A stretch of DNA of 64,000 nucleotides from Bin80 sp964291275 (GTDB taxonomy: Bacteria > Bacteroidota > Rhodothermia > Rhodothermales > Bin80): NCBI GenBank assembly GCA_964291275.2, contig OZ219799.1, positions 2,780,638 to 2,844,637 on the forward strand, given 5' to 3'. The notes beneath the pieces were generated by a model. It was not told where the DNA came from. It did not search any database and worked only from the letters and a program-made list of their open reading frames with translations. Below are positions 1 to 8,184 of the stretch, piece after piece. The first letter of the stretch is position 1, and each line of letters begins with the position of its first letter. The position numbers were made by a program, and so were the translations under genes.

Positions 1-998
1 ATCGTTCGATAAAGAGTCCTAGTCTAAATCATGCAATCCGATCAGCTTATGACACTTTGCTTCCAGAAGGGCGTCACCCCGCTTATGTTCTGTTTCTGAA
101 TCTTTCCCCCAAGCACGTTGACGTGAATGTGCATCCTGCAAAGACGGAGGTCCGGTTCGATGATGACCGAGGAGTGTACAATTTTGTGCAGGCGATATCG
201 AGGCGAGCGCTTGGGACCGCTGATTTGATCCCTCAATATCCAAGTAGTGCTTCGTCGTTGAGTTTTCAGGAGGGGCGGAATGCCACCACGACCAATTGGA
301 GGCCGCCGCCTCGCGCGGACGAGTTATCACCGGTTCAAGGACAGCAATCCACGATCATATACGACATTGAGCGTAGCCAAGCGCCTTCCGGGGCAACTCC
401 GGATCTGGAAGGTTTTCTTTGGCAGTTGCAAGACCATTATATTCTAACCCAACTACACAATGGTGTATTGATTGTCGACCAGCAGGCTGCTCATCAACGC
501 ATTCTGTTTGAACGTGCTCTGGCAGATTTACAGGCCGGGGGCGGGCTGTCACAACAGCTCTTGTTTCCCCAACTGATATGTCTTAATCAGGATGATTGCG
601 AACTTCTGCGTGAACTTGACCCGCTTGCCATGGCGCTTGGGTTTGATTATTCAATCTCTGAGAATCGCACAGTAACGATCAGGGGTGTACCCTCAGACCT
701 ACGGCCCGGAGCAGAAAAGGAAATCCTGCAGTCCATACTTGATGAATACAAGGCCAATACTGAGTTGACACACCTTCCTATCCAGGAAAACATGGCCCGC
801 AGTATAGCCGTACGTGGTGCAATTTCTCCTGGGGTTAAGCTGAATGAGGATGAGATGCGGACAATGATTGATAGACTCTTCCAGTGCAAGGAACCCTATC
901 GGACCCCCAGTGGAAAACCAACACTGATCCGATTGACGTATGATGAATTGAAGCAGCGGTTCAATCGGCAAGTTGTGGACCATGAAGAACCCGATTGA
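1..998 (+). CDS. mutL: DNA mismatch repair protein MutL, C-terminal part (cut by window edge)
   Basis: The reading frame is open from the first bases of the window, so the gene starts upstream of it. The first visible residues carry the conserved MutL block DVNVHPAKTEVRF, which ends the N-terminal GHKL ATPase region. A linker of low conservation and the C-terminal dimerisation domain follow (QAAHQRILFE and the stretch down to TPSGKPTLIRL). MutL couples MutS mismatch recognition to downstream repair steps. The stop codon overlaps the start of tilS by 17 bases, which suggests translational coupling. mutS lies 7 kb downstream on the same strand. Identity is secure; only the N-terminal part is missing. 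Confidence 0.95.
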   Translation, partial: RSIKSPSLNHAIRSAYDTLLPEGRHPAYVLFLNLSPKHVDVNVHPAKTEVRFDDDRGVYNFVQAISRRALGTADLIPQYPSSASSLSFQEGRNATTTNWRPPPRADELSPVQGQQSTIIYDIERSQAPSGATPDLEGFLWQLQDHYILTQLHNGVLIVDQQAAHQRILFERALADLQAGGGLSQQLLFPQLICLNQDDCELLRELDPLAMALGFDYSISENRTVTIRGVPSDLRPGAEKEILQSILDEYKANTELTHLPIQENMARSIAVRGAISPGVKLNEDEMRTMIDRLFQCKEPYRTPSGKPTLIRLTYDELKQRFNRQVVDHEEPD

Positions 999-2337
999 TT
1001 CATTCCGTGATCGAGTAGCATCCTATATGGAGCGCACCGCTCATGTAAGTCCGGGTGAGCGCATACTCGTAGGGGTAAGTGGAGGCATTGACTCAGTTGC
1101 GTTGCTGGATGTTCTGGGGATGCTGGGGTACGAGTGTGAGGTGGCTCACATTAATTATCATTTACGTGGCCATGAATCTGTCGCAGACGAAGCGCTGGTT
1201 CATGAGCTATGCCAACAGTGGGAGTTAAACCTGCATGTAAGACATATTTGCGCACGCACCCATGCCGCTGACACCGGATGCTCTGTTCAGATGGCGGCGC
1301 GTGACCTTCGGTACACGTCGTTTACTGAAATAGCTGCACAGCAACGCATATCTGTTGTGGCCGTGGCGCACCACATTGATGACCAGGCGGAGTCTTTGTT
1401 GTTGAATCTTAATCGGGGAACGGGCCCAGAAGGGCTTGTTGCAATGCGCCCTGTTCGTCCACTGACAGAACAGATCAATTTGATGCGACCATTTCTTGAG
1501 GAGAGTAGAGCATCAATCCGCGTGTATGCAAGTGCTAGGGATTTGGAATGGCGGGAGGATCGGAGTAATAAGGACATGAAATATCTGCGCTCCCAGTTGC
1601 GCGCAAGTGTCATGCCAAATCTGAACGCCGAAACACTTGCACGGAGCGCCAGACTTGTTGGCGAATGGGTTGATGAGGTGATTCGCCCAATGATAGATAG
1701 AAATTTTTCTGTTGCTGCCCGTGGGCAATCACTGTCAATTGTACATCTGACGCAGCTACCGAATGTACTTGCTCGACGATTGGTAATTGAAGGACTCCGC
1801 AGGTGGCTCCCAGAATCTCCCGCAAATGAGGCGCTTGCTGGAAGGATTCTGGCGCTGGTGAATTCGCAGACTGGAAAACAAATTGAGGTGGGTGGGGGAG
1901 TGATCTGGCGGGATCGAACCCATCTCGTATTTACTGCTTCGGCCGAGCGAAATAAGACAGAAGAGACGGGATTGCTTTCTGAAAACACGACAGTAGCTGT
2001 CCCGGGTGGACAGATTCGACTCTATCTTACACAGCAGAAGCCCTCAAATCTTTCTGATCCGGCGGGGGTTTGGCTTGATGCGGGAAAGTTAGTATTACCA
2101 CTTAAGGTTCGCAGCTGGCTTGCTGGTGACCGAATGCGTCCACTAGGAATGCATGGCACAAAAAAAATCAGTGACCTACTAACAGATGATGCTGTACCTA
2201 CGCAGGAGCGCAGGCATGTGTCCGTAGTATGCAGCGGTGCGACGATTGCATGGGTTGTCGGATATCGAATGGCTCACGATTTTCGCGTAACCCCATCGAC
2301 CAAACAGTATGCTAGACTCTATTACGAGCAAAACTGA
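982..2337 (+). CDS. tilS: tRNA(Ile)-lysidine synthase TilS
   Basis: An N-type ATP pyrophosphatase that adds lysine to C34 of the CAU-anticodon tRNA-Ile so that it reads AUA. The PP-loop SGGIDS is at residues 33-38. It is followed by the family block HINYHLRGHES and by AVAHHIDDQAES. The C-terminal region (SWLAGDRMRPLGMHG, KKISDLLTDD) is the usual TilS C-terminal domain. The ATG at 982 is preferred over a TTG nine bases upstream because it gives a normal N-terminus. It overlaps mutL by 17 bases and hpt by 29 bases. Length (451 aa) is typical. Confidence 0.95.
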   Translation: MKNPIDSFRDRVASYMERTAHVSPGERILVGVSGGIDSVALLDVLGMLGYECEVAHINYHLRGHESVADEALVHELCQQWELNLHVRHICARTHAADTGCSVQMAARDLRYTSFTEIAAQQRISVVAVAHHIDDQAESLLLNLNRGTGPEGLVAMRPVRPLTEQINLMRPFLEESRASIRVYASARDLEWREDRSNKDMKYLRSQLRASVMPNLNAETLARSARLVGEWVDEVIRPMIDRNFSVAARGQSLSIVHLTQLPNVLARRLVIEGLRRWLPESPANEALAGRILALVNSQTGKQIEVGGGVIWRDRTHLVFTASAERNKTEETGLLSENTTVAVPGGQIRLYLTQQKPSNLSDPAGVWLDAGKLVLPLKVRSWLAGDRMRPLGMHGTKKISDLLTDDAVPTQERRHVSVVCSGATIAWVVGYRMAHDFRVTPSTKQYARLYYEQN

Positions 2338-2860
2338 GATCATACATGGTCATCGCTTGAGATTGTTCAAGGATGCCGAGACCATCCAGGCTCGCGTCCG
2401 GGAGATGGGCGATATTCTGACACAGTCACATCACGGCAAGCACCCGATTGTACTCGCCCTTATGCATGGCGCCTTTGTATTTGCGGCAGATCTTGTACGA
2501 GCCATAGACTTACCCTGTACGGTGGATTTTTGGCGTCTTTCTTCTTACGGGACAGGTACCAAGAGCAGTCGATCAGTTCGTGAACTCATGCCTCTAACCA
2601 TAAGCCTTTGTGATCGACATGTGATTCTTGTCGAGGATATTGTGGATAGTGGCAGAACATTGACCCATGCGCTTCGCAGAATCGCCGAGCACGCACCACA
2701 GTCTGTCACTGTAGTTGCCTTGTTGCAAAATGAAGCGAGTTCTATTGCAGTAGATCAAGTGGGTTTTATTTCCGGGGGAGATTTTGTTGTGGGTTATGGT
2801 CTGGATATTGCTCACGAACTGCGGGGACTGCCTGCACTCTACTATCTTGAAAATAGTTGA
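2309..2860 (+). CDS. hpt: Hypoxanthine phosphoribosyltransferase
   Basis: Purine salvage enzyme that makes IMP/GMP from hypoxanthine/guanine and PRPP in the cytoplasm. The PRPP-binding motif VEDIVDSGRT lies at residues 108-117. MHGAFVFAADL near residue 55 and the C-terminal FVVGYGLDIAHELRGLP are family signatures. Length (183 aa) is normal. The ATG at 2309 lies inside the end of tilS (29-base overlap). The tilS-hpt pairing is common in bacteria. No oddities. Confidence 0.94.
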   Translation: MLDSITSKTEIIHGHRLRLFKDAETIQARVREMGDILTQSHHGKHPIVLALMHGAFVFAADLVRAIDLPCTVDFWRLSSYGTGTKSSRSVRELMPLTISLCDRHVILVEDIVDSGRTLTHALRRIAEHAPQSVTVVALLQNEASSIAVDQVGFISGGDFVVGYGLDIAHELRGLPALYYLENS

Positions 2861-2949
2861 GCGTAAGAGAGACGTGCAAACTATGCGTAGAAAGGGGAAT
2901 GGCACATACAGGCGTAAATCCCGGTAAAGGGCGACTAGAACGAGGAGAG

Positions 2950-4158
2950 ATGCTTTGCTCTAAGCTGCTATTGGCGGGATTGATGGCGCTCATTCTTACG
3001 GGCTGTGGTGCGGAACAGCTCACAACTGCACCAGAAGAACTGGCGGAGGAAAGCGACTATGGTGCCATATTGGACGCCTTCTCCGAGCTACATGGCATTG
3101 GTGCGTCGGGTCTTGCCATCATGAATGATGGCAACGTCGTCTATGAGGGTGTGAGTGGTTTCATGGATGCCGGACACAACAGGTCCATAGCCTCAAGCGT
3201 GATGATGCGAGTCGCAAGCGTTTCCAAACCCGTCACAGCCGCGGCCGTTCATCATCTGGTTACCGATGGGTTGCTGGCGTTGGATGCGCGAGCCTTCGAC
3301 CTTGGACAGCCGGAAGGCGGATTGCTTACCTTGCAACCATTTCCTTCGCTTGGTGATTCTAGGCTAATGAATATCACAGTCGAACACCTTCTACTGCATC
3401 AAGCCGGTTGGGACAGGGATAGCACGGCGGATTGGATATTTCGAGAAATTGAGATAGCAGGGACAATGTCAGTTTCCAGTCCCCCTGGACGGGAGAATAC
3501 GGTTCGCTATGTATTGGGCCAGCCGTTACAATTTGATCCTGGTTCTGAAACTGTCTACTCCAATATCGGATACCTTGTGTTGGGGCTAATAATTGAAAAG
3601 GTGTCGAAAAAGGACTACCTTACCTATGTGTGCGAGAACGTCTTCGCGCCCCTTGGCGTTTCCGCAGAAGACGTGATTCAGGCCCGTACGTTTCCCCAGG
3701 ACCGTAGTATGAGGGAACCATGGTACGATGCTCCAGGATTGGTTCGCAATGTGTTTGATCCAAACGGACCGCCTGTTAGGTGGCCGGATGGAGGGTGGGA
3801 TATGGAGGCCAAGCTCGCTGAGGCTGGACTGGTCACTACAACGAGGGCTCTGCTTGAATTTGCTGACGAGTACGTGGTATGGGGTAGCAGTATCGGTAGA
3901 CAACGAAACGGTCGGGAGGGAAGTGGTTGGTGGGCCTGGTCGGGGGGAACCCTGTCTGGCACCAATTCGCTGGTATACCAGAGTGGAGACGGGGTCAACT
4001 ATGTCGTTCTCTTTAATCGTCGCGCCATCACAAACGACGGATTATCCTACGTCAAGCAGTTCATGAATATTCTGAACACACGCTTGATGCTGTCAGGTTC
4101 TGCATCCCCTTCCGATACGTATGGAGACGCATCAACTAGTCCGAAATTGGCTAAATAG
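2950..4158 (+). CDS. Serine hydrolase / class C beta-lactamase-like lipoprotein
   Basis: Member of the serine beta-lactamase-like family (AmpC, esterase, penicillin-binding relatives). The ATG at 2950 is chosen because it gives a clean lipoprotein signal: a hydrophobic stretch and the lipobox LTGC with Cys19 as acylation site. Upstream in-frame starts (ATG 2899, TTG 2857) would add an unlikely polar leader. The nucleophile motif SxxK is S90-V-S-K93 and the second motif YxN is Y203-S-N205. The third motif is less clear in the C-terminal part. Probably anchored to a membrane facing the periplasm. Substrate unknown; it may be an esterase or peptidase rather than a true beta-lactamase. Confidence 0.82.
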   Translation: MLCSKLLLAGLMALILTGCGAEQLTTAPEELAEESDYGAILDAFSELHGIGASGLAIMNDGNVVYEGVSGFMDAGHNRSIASSVMMRVASVSKPVTAAAVHHLVTDGLLALDARAFDLGQPEGGLLTLQPFPSLGDSRLMNITVEHLLLHQAGWDRDSTADWIFREIEIAGTMSVSSPPGRENTVRYVLGQPLQFDPGSETVYSNIGYLVLGLIIEKVSKKDYLTYVCENVFAPLGVSAEDVIQARTFPQDRSMREPWYDAPGLVRNVFDPNGPPVRWPDGGWDMEAKLAEAGLVTTTRALLEFADEYVVWGSSIGRQRNGREGSGWWAWSGGTLSGTNSLVYQSGDGVNYVVLFNRRAITNDGLSYVKQFMNILNTRLMLSGSASPSDTYGDASTSPKLAK

Positions 4159-4411
4159 GAGATATGAAAGCCCAGGATCTTGGAAGTAAAACCAGCAAGT
4201 GTTCTGGGATTATTGAAATCAGTTTCCATAGTGAAATAACGGGATTATACACGTGTGTACCCATCAGCACCGACCACAATCCAGGTCAAATAGGTTCCAA
4301 CTTATTAGGAAAAAGCACCTTCCACGGCGCACGCTTCGAAATAGTTGATAACGGGGCCTTGTAGGTATTTTGTTGTAACTTATGTACATATCACGTGATA
4401 CATTGATCGAA
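4159..4411. other. Intergenic gap before the Tat-exported isomerase gene
   Basis: About 250 bases between the serine hydrolase stop and the isomerase start. A 66-codon reading frame on the plus strand (4164-4364) has no recognisable motif and is not called. No convincing terminator or promoter was seen. Confidence 0.4.
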
Positions 4412-5362
4412 ATGAACCAGAGTTTTAGCCGTAGAAGCTTTCTGAAAACCGCCGGATTGGCTGCTAGTGTTGCGGTGATTCCACGTCGTTTCCTTTTCGC
4501 GTCGTCACCTGTAAAAGTCGGTGCGATCTCATACAGCTTTCGTCAGATTCCCGGCAGTGCAGAGGAAATCCTTGGGTATATGCAAACTCTTGGACTTAAC
4601 ACGATAGAGTTGATGGGAGGGCCAGCAGAAGCGTATGTAGGAGCTCCTGACCCAGGCCCTGGACCGCGACATCCCGAATCTATGACACCGGATGAAAGGT
4701 CGGATTATGTGGCTGCCAGGACGGCAGCACGAAGTGAAATACTGAAGTGGCGTCGCAGTGTTTCCATGGAGAAATTTGCTGAGTTGGGTGATATGTTTAG
4801 AGATGGGGGGGTAGATGTAGATATCCTGAAATTGGGTAACCCGAATTGGTTTGATCAGGACATAGATTATGCCTACAGGGCGGCAAAAGCGATCGGTGCA
4901 CGTGGAATTTCTTTCGAAATCTCAGCTCAGTCGTCCAAGCGAATGGCCCCATTTGCCACGAAGCACAACCTCCTCAACGGCATGCACAATCACGTGCAAG
5001 TAGCCAACGAAGATTTCGATTTCGACGAATACCTCGCCCATTCGCCGAACAATATGCTGAATCTGGACATAGGGCATTACGTAGCTGCCCTTGGGACTTC
5101 TCCTATTCCCGTGATTAAGAAATATCACGATCGGATCAGCCATTTGCACCTAAAAGATCGCAAAAGCCCCGACAATGGACAGGACAATGTCCCGTGGGGA
5201 ACAGGAGATACGCCGATTGGTGAAGTCTTACGCCTGTTGCGAGACGAGAACTACCCAATTACAGCTATGATTGAACTGGAGTACCCAATCCCGGAGGACT
5301 CCAGTGTTATGGAAGAAATGGCTAAGTGCGCTGAATACTGCCGTGCGGCATTGGAGTCATAG
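4412..5362 (+). CDS. Tat-exported sugar phosphate isomerase/epimerase (xylose-isomerase-like TIM barrel)
   Basis: The N-terminus carries the twin-arginine motif SRRSFLK followed by a hydrophobic stretch, so the protein is probably exported folded. The rest has the AP-endonuclease-2/xylose isomerase-like barrel: VGAISYSFR, LGLNTIELMGG, the His/Asp-rich MHNHVQ and LDIGHYVAALG segments, HLHLKDRK, and the late MIELEYPIPED. These supply metal-binding residues in this fold. The start at 4412 places the twin arginines near residue 7; an in-frame ATG at 4382 would add ten residues. The 3' end overlaps the convergent HD-domain gene by 6 bases. Exact substrate is not inferable. Confidence 0.85.
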   Translation: MNQSFSRRSFLKTAGLAASVAVIPRRFLFASSPVKVGAISYSFRQIPGSAEEILGYMQTLGLNTIELMGGPAEAYVGAPDPGPGPRHPESMTPDERSDYVAARTAARSEILKWRRSVSMEKFAELGDMFRDGGVDVDILKLGNPNWFDQDIDYAYRAAKAIGARGISFEISAQSSKRMAPFATKHNLLNGMHNHVQVANEDFDFDEYLAHSPNNMLNLDIGHYVAALGTSPIPVIKKYHDRISHLHLKDRKSPDNGQDNVPWGTGDTPIGEVLRLLRDENYPITAMIELEYPIPEDSSVMEEMAKCAEYCRAALES

Positions 5363-6631
5363 TGGTAGGTTGGCTGCCTTTAAGCAGCAGAGGTACGGCT
5401 TTTCAGTAAAGCGTGTGAGTGCATTGATTGCAGCTATATCTGCATGATCTTCAATCTCACAGAGATTTCCTCCTGAATCCAAGATGCGTACGCCCCTCTC
5501 ATCTGGTTCATAAGCTGCATGACCCGACTTACCTACTGTTAGGTAGTAAGTATGCGCATCGGGAATACCGATCCCTATGTTCGTCAGTGTTTGACTTACG
5601 CGATCCTGCCACTGAGCGAGTAAATCTTGGGTAGGTGCTTCAGTGAGGAATGTACAACGAAAGAGATCCCGATCGATGATACGTCGCGATAAATCTGCAA
5701 GAATAGGATCTGAACTCCGATACCACTGCTTCAGGCTGCTAATTACTTCAACGTCATCCAAGTCCAGGAACCGATCCAGAATCTCATCATCTGAGAGTCC
5801 TGATGCATCAATTTCCCGCTCAAGGAACCAGTACAGTGCTGGTGAGATGCCGGACACAGCCTCGTGATTGCCGAAATTAATCAAGTGCCGTGCACGGCGG
5901 ATAGCACCACGGAGTACAAAATCAGCAGCAACAACGGTCTTGTGCAGATAAACCTGCCAGTACATTAACCGCCTGGCTATGAGTACGTTTTCGACTGCAT
6001 AAATCCCCTTTGACTCGATAGCAAGACAGGATTTTTTTCCTCCACCCGTTGGGTAAACACACAATGTGCGCAGAATACGCTCAATCCCAATCTTACCTTC
6101 GACCACTCCTGTAAAATGTGAGTCTCTGCACAAATAATCCAAACGATCCATATCCAGTTGACTCGAAATCAAATCGCAAAAGAAGGGACGTTCATAGGTG
6201 CCTTCCAGCATCTGGATTGCCATGTCGATCGGCGGACCAATCTGCGATTCGAGGCGCCGCATGAGGGCCAAACTTATTTTCTCATGTGGTGTATCGCAAA
6301 TCAGATCGTACTCAAGTGTATGCGAATAGGGCCCATGACCAATGTCGTGCAGCAGGATGGCGGCCATAGCTGCCAGTCTTTCATCTTCCGTAATGGGGGT
6401 TCCTTTGGCGGCCAAACTGTCTAGGGCATCGGACATTAATGCCATTGCACCCAATGCGTGTGGAAAACGACTATGTTCAGCGGCAGGAAAAACGATCATG
6501 CCCAGACCCAACTGTTTGATTCGTCTAAGTCTCTGAACCTCACGTGATTCGAGCAATGGCTGAATTATCTTTTGGGGCACTCTAATGAACCCGTGAACAG
6601 GATCCGAAAGGACTATGGCGTTGCGTGTCAT
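5357..6631 (-). CDS. HD-domain phosphohydrolase (dNTPase-like)
   Basis: The start ATG complementary to 6629-6631 gives the usual N-terminus LSDPVHGFIRV. The metal-binding HD signature is in AAILLHDIGHGPYSHTLE, preceded by H-S-R-F-PHALGA, which gives the first His. The block QLDMDRLDYLCRDS is typical of the YwfO/SamHD1-like group of HD hydrolases. Likely role: hydrolysis of nucleotides such as dNTPs. A longer in-frame extension to 6784 would overlap the divergent downstream gene and adds no conserved sequence, so it was rejected. About 95 bases separate it from the divergent gene and must hold both promoters; no clear boxes were seen. Confidence 0.85.
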   Translation of the reverse strand: MTRNAIVLSDPVHGFIRVPQKIIQPLLESREVQRLRRIKQLGLGMIVFPAAEHSRFPHALGAMALMSDALDSLAAKGTPITEDERLAAMAAILLHDIGHGPYSHTLEYDLICDTPHEKISLALMRRLESQIGPPIDMAIQMLEGTYERPFFCDLISSQLDMDRLDYLCRDSHFTGVVEGKIGIERILRTLCVYPTGGGKKSCLAIESKGIYAVENVLIARRLMYWQVYLHKTVVAADFVLRGAIRRARHLINFGNHEAVSGISPALYWFLEREIDASGLSDDEILDRFLDLDDVEVISSLKQWYRSSDPILADLSRRIIDRDLFRCTFLTEAPTQDLLAQWQDRVSQTLTNIGIGIPDAHTYYLTVGKSGHAAYEPDERGVRILDSGGNLCEIEDHADIAAINALTRFTEKPYLCCLKAANLPL

Positions 6632-6726
6632 TGCAGGTATGGACGATTCATCGACTCGCTGTCGAATGATGCGCACGTGCTGTAACTTGATCTTCCAGAG
6701 TGACAACACTAAGCAGAGAACTACTG

Positions 6727-8139
6727 ATGAAGGTTGCACTACCCGTGTGCATTGAGGTAAGCCAAGACTATAGGCCAAAGGCAAAGTACGCCATCCGCAT
6801 GTTACTTGAACCGCTTGGTTTGGGTCCGATATTCAAGCCACGAAGTGAGCTGAATGGTCGTGGTTTGTACTATGGCCAAAACCCTTCCAATTTGCCCCCA
6901 AAGGTAACCGTGTTACCATTGGCTCTAAATGCGGAAAGGTTCTACGATGATTTTACTGCCATGGATGTGACTTCTGTGTGTTGGAGGGAGTACGCTAATT
7001 TCAATGTTCCTGTTCTTTTCTCGTCAGGGGCTGGCGATGACCTTGTTGCATCAGCTTTCTACTGGCTCTCAGGTTGGCAGGAATTCACTGTACGCGCCCG
7101 TGATCAGCACGGCCGGTTTCCACATAAGGAGTCACTTCAAGCGATACTTGAAGTGACTCGACTCCCTGTTGTAGAGTGTTATCGAATGCTGTTGAGAGAG
7201 AGTTTAGAAGATGCTGGGATTAATACCGATCTGCGGAAATGGGCTGGGAAGGATTGGGCGTTTTGTCCTACGATTGATGTCGACTATCTTCGGCATTGGC
7301 GTTTTGGAATGATTTTTCGGGAAAAAGTTGAATACTTTCTGTTGAATCGTCGAAAGGTCAGTGCAGGTGAACGCTGGCGCCGACTATTCAAGTTTATCTA
7401 CAGTTTCGTTAGTTGGGGCGATGCATTTAAGATTGCCTTACGTAGCATGCATCAAGCAATTCGGGCTTACGGTAGTGCCACAATTTTTTTGAAAGCGGCG
7501 GCACACGGCCCCAATGATGTACATTATCGCCTGGATCAACGTTTTCTTCGTAAACTGTTAATCGATCTCTCTTCTGACGGCTTTGAAATTGGTCTTCATC
7601 CAAGCTATCACGCACATACTCACGCTGCTTATCTGCGCAATGAGCGCAGAGCACTCACTGAGATTACTGGAGTAGATTCAATAAGTGTTAGGCAGCATTT
7701 TTTGCGCTATGAATCCGCGATCACGCCCCGCATCCAGGAGGCAATCGGTTTTAGAATTGATTCATCTCTTGGATTTGCAGAGTGTGCAGGGTTCAGAAAC
7801 GGCACCTGTATGCCGTTTCTGCGGTTTGATCCTGCCAGAAACAAGGTGATGGATATTTGGGAAATGCCGCTCCTATTTATGGATGGAGCATTGTTTAACC
7901 GACAGAAGTATGGAGCGGCTGAAGCCATCCAAGAAAGTATAAAACTCCTCGAGTTATGTCAGAAGTTTGGTGGGGTTGCCGTTGGTCTTTGGCACAACGT
8001 TGTTGGCGAAGAATTAGATTATCCCGGATGGGGGGAGCACTTTGAGCAAACATTGAGGTGGAGTAGCACACAAGGAGCACATATCGCTTCCTTGCAAGAT
8101 GCGCTTAGTTCATGGACGGGTTACCCAGTTGCCGGTTAG
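6727..8139 (+). CDS. Polysaccharide deacetylase-like protein
   Basis: A 470-residue protein. The central PTIDVDYLRHW block, the later FEIGLHPSYHAHTH, and the RQHFLRYE stretch resemble the NodB-like polysaccharide-deacetylase proteins with a long N-terminal domain found near envelope polysaccharide genes. The Asp-rich block and the paired His would be the metal and catalytic residues. No signal peptide is evident. The ATG at 6727 is preferred; a GTG at 6700 in frame would add nine residues. Probably acts on cell-surface or capsular sugar intermediates, but no glycosyltransferase neighbours support a specific pathway. Confidence 0.72.
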   Translation: MKVALPVCIEVSQDYRPKAKYAIRMLLEPLGLGPIFKPRSELNGRGLYYGQNPSNLPPKVTVLPLALNAERFYDDFTAMDVTSVCWREYANFNVPVLFSSGAGDDLVASAFYWLSGWQEFTVRARDQHGRFPHKESLQAILEVTRLPVVECYRMLLRESLEDAGINTDLRKWAGKDWAFCPTIDVDYLRHWRFGMIFREKVEYFLLNRRKVSAGERWRRLFKFIYSFVSWGDAFKIALRSMHQAIRAYGSATIFLKAAAHGPNDVHYRLDQRFLRKLLIDLSSDGFEIGLHPSYHAHTHAAYLRNERRALTEITGVDSISVRQHFLRYESAITPRIQEAIGFRIDSSLGFAECAGFRNGTCMPFLRFDPARNKVMDIWEMPLLFMDGALFNRQKYGAAEAIQESIKLLELCQKFGGVAVGLWHNVVGEELDYPGWGEHFEQTLRWSSTQGAHIASLQDALSSWTGYPVAG

Positions 8140-8184
8140 AGAAAGATGCATCACGATGTGGCCAGCACTTATTTACTGTGATTC

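Noticed and set aside
4164..4364. 66-codon ORF between the serine hydrolase and the isomerase
   Set aside because: No ribosome site, no motif and low-complexity composition; probably chance.
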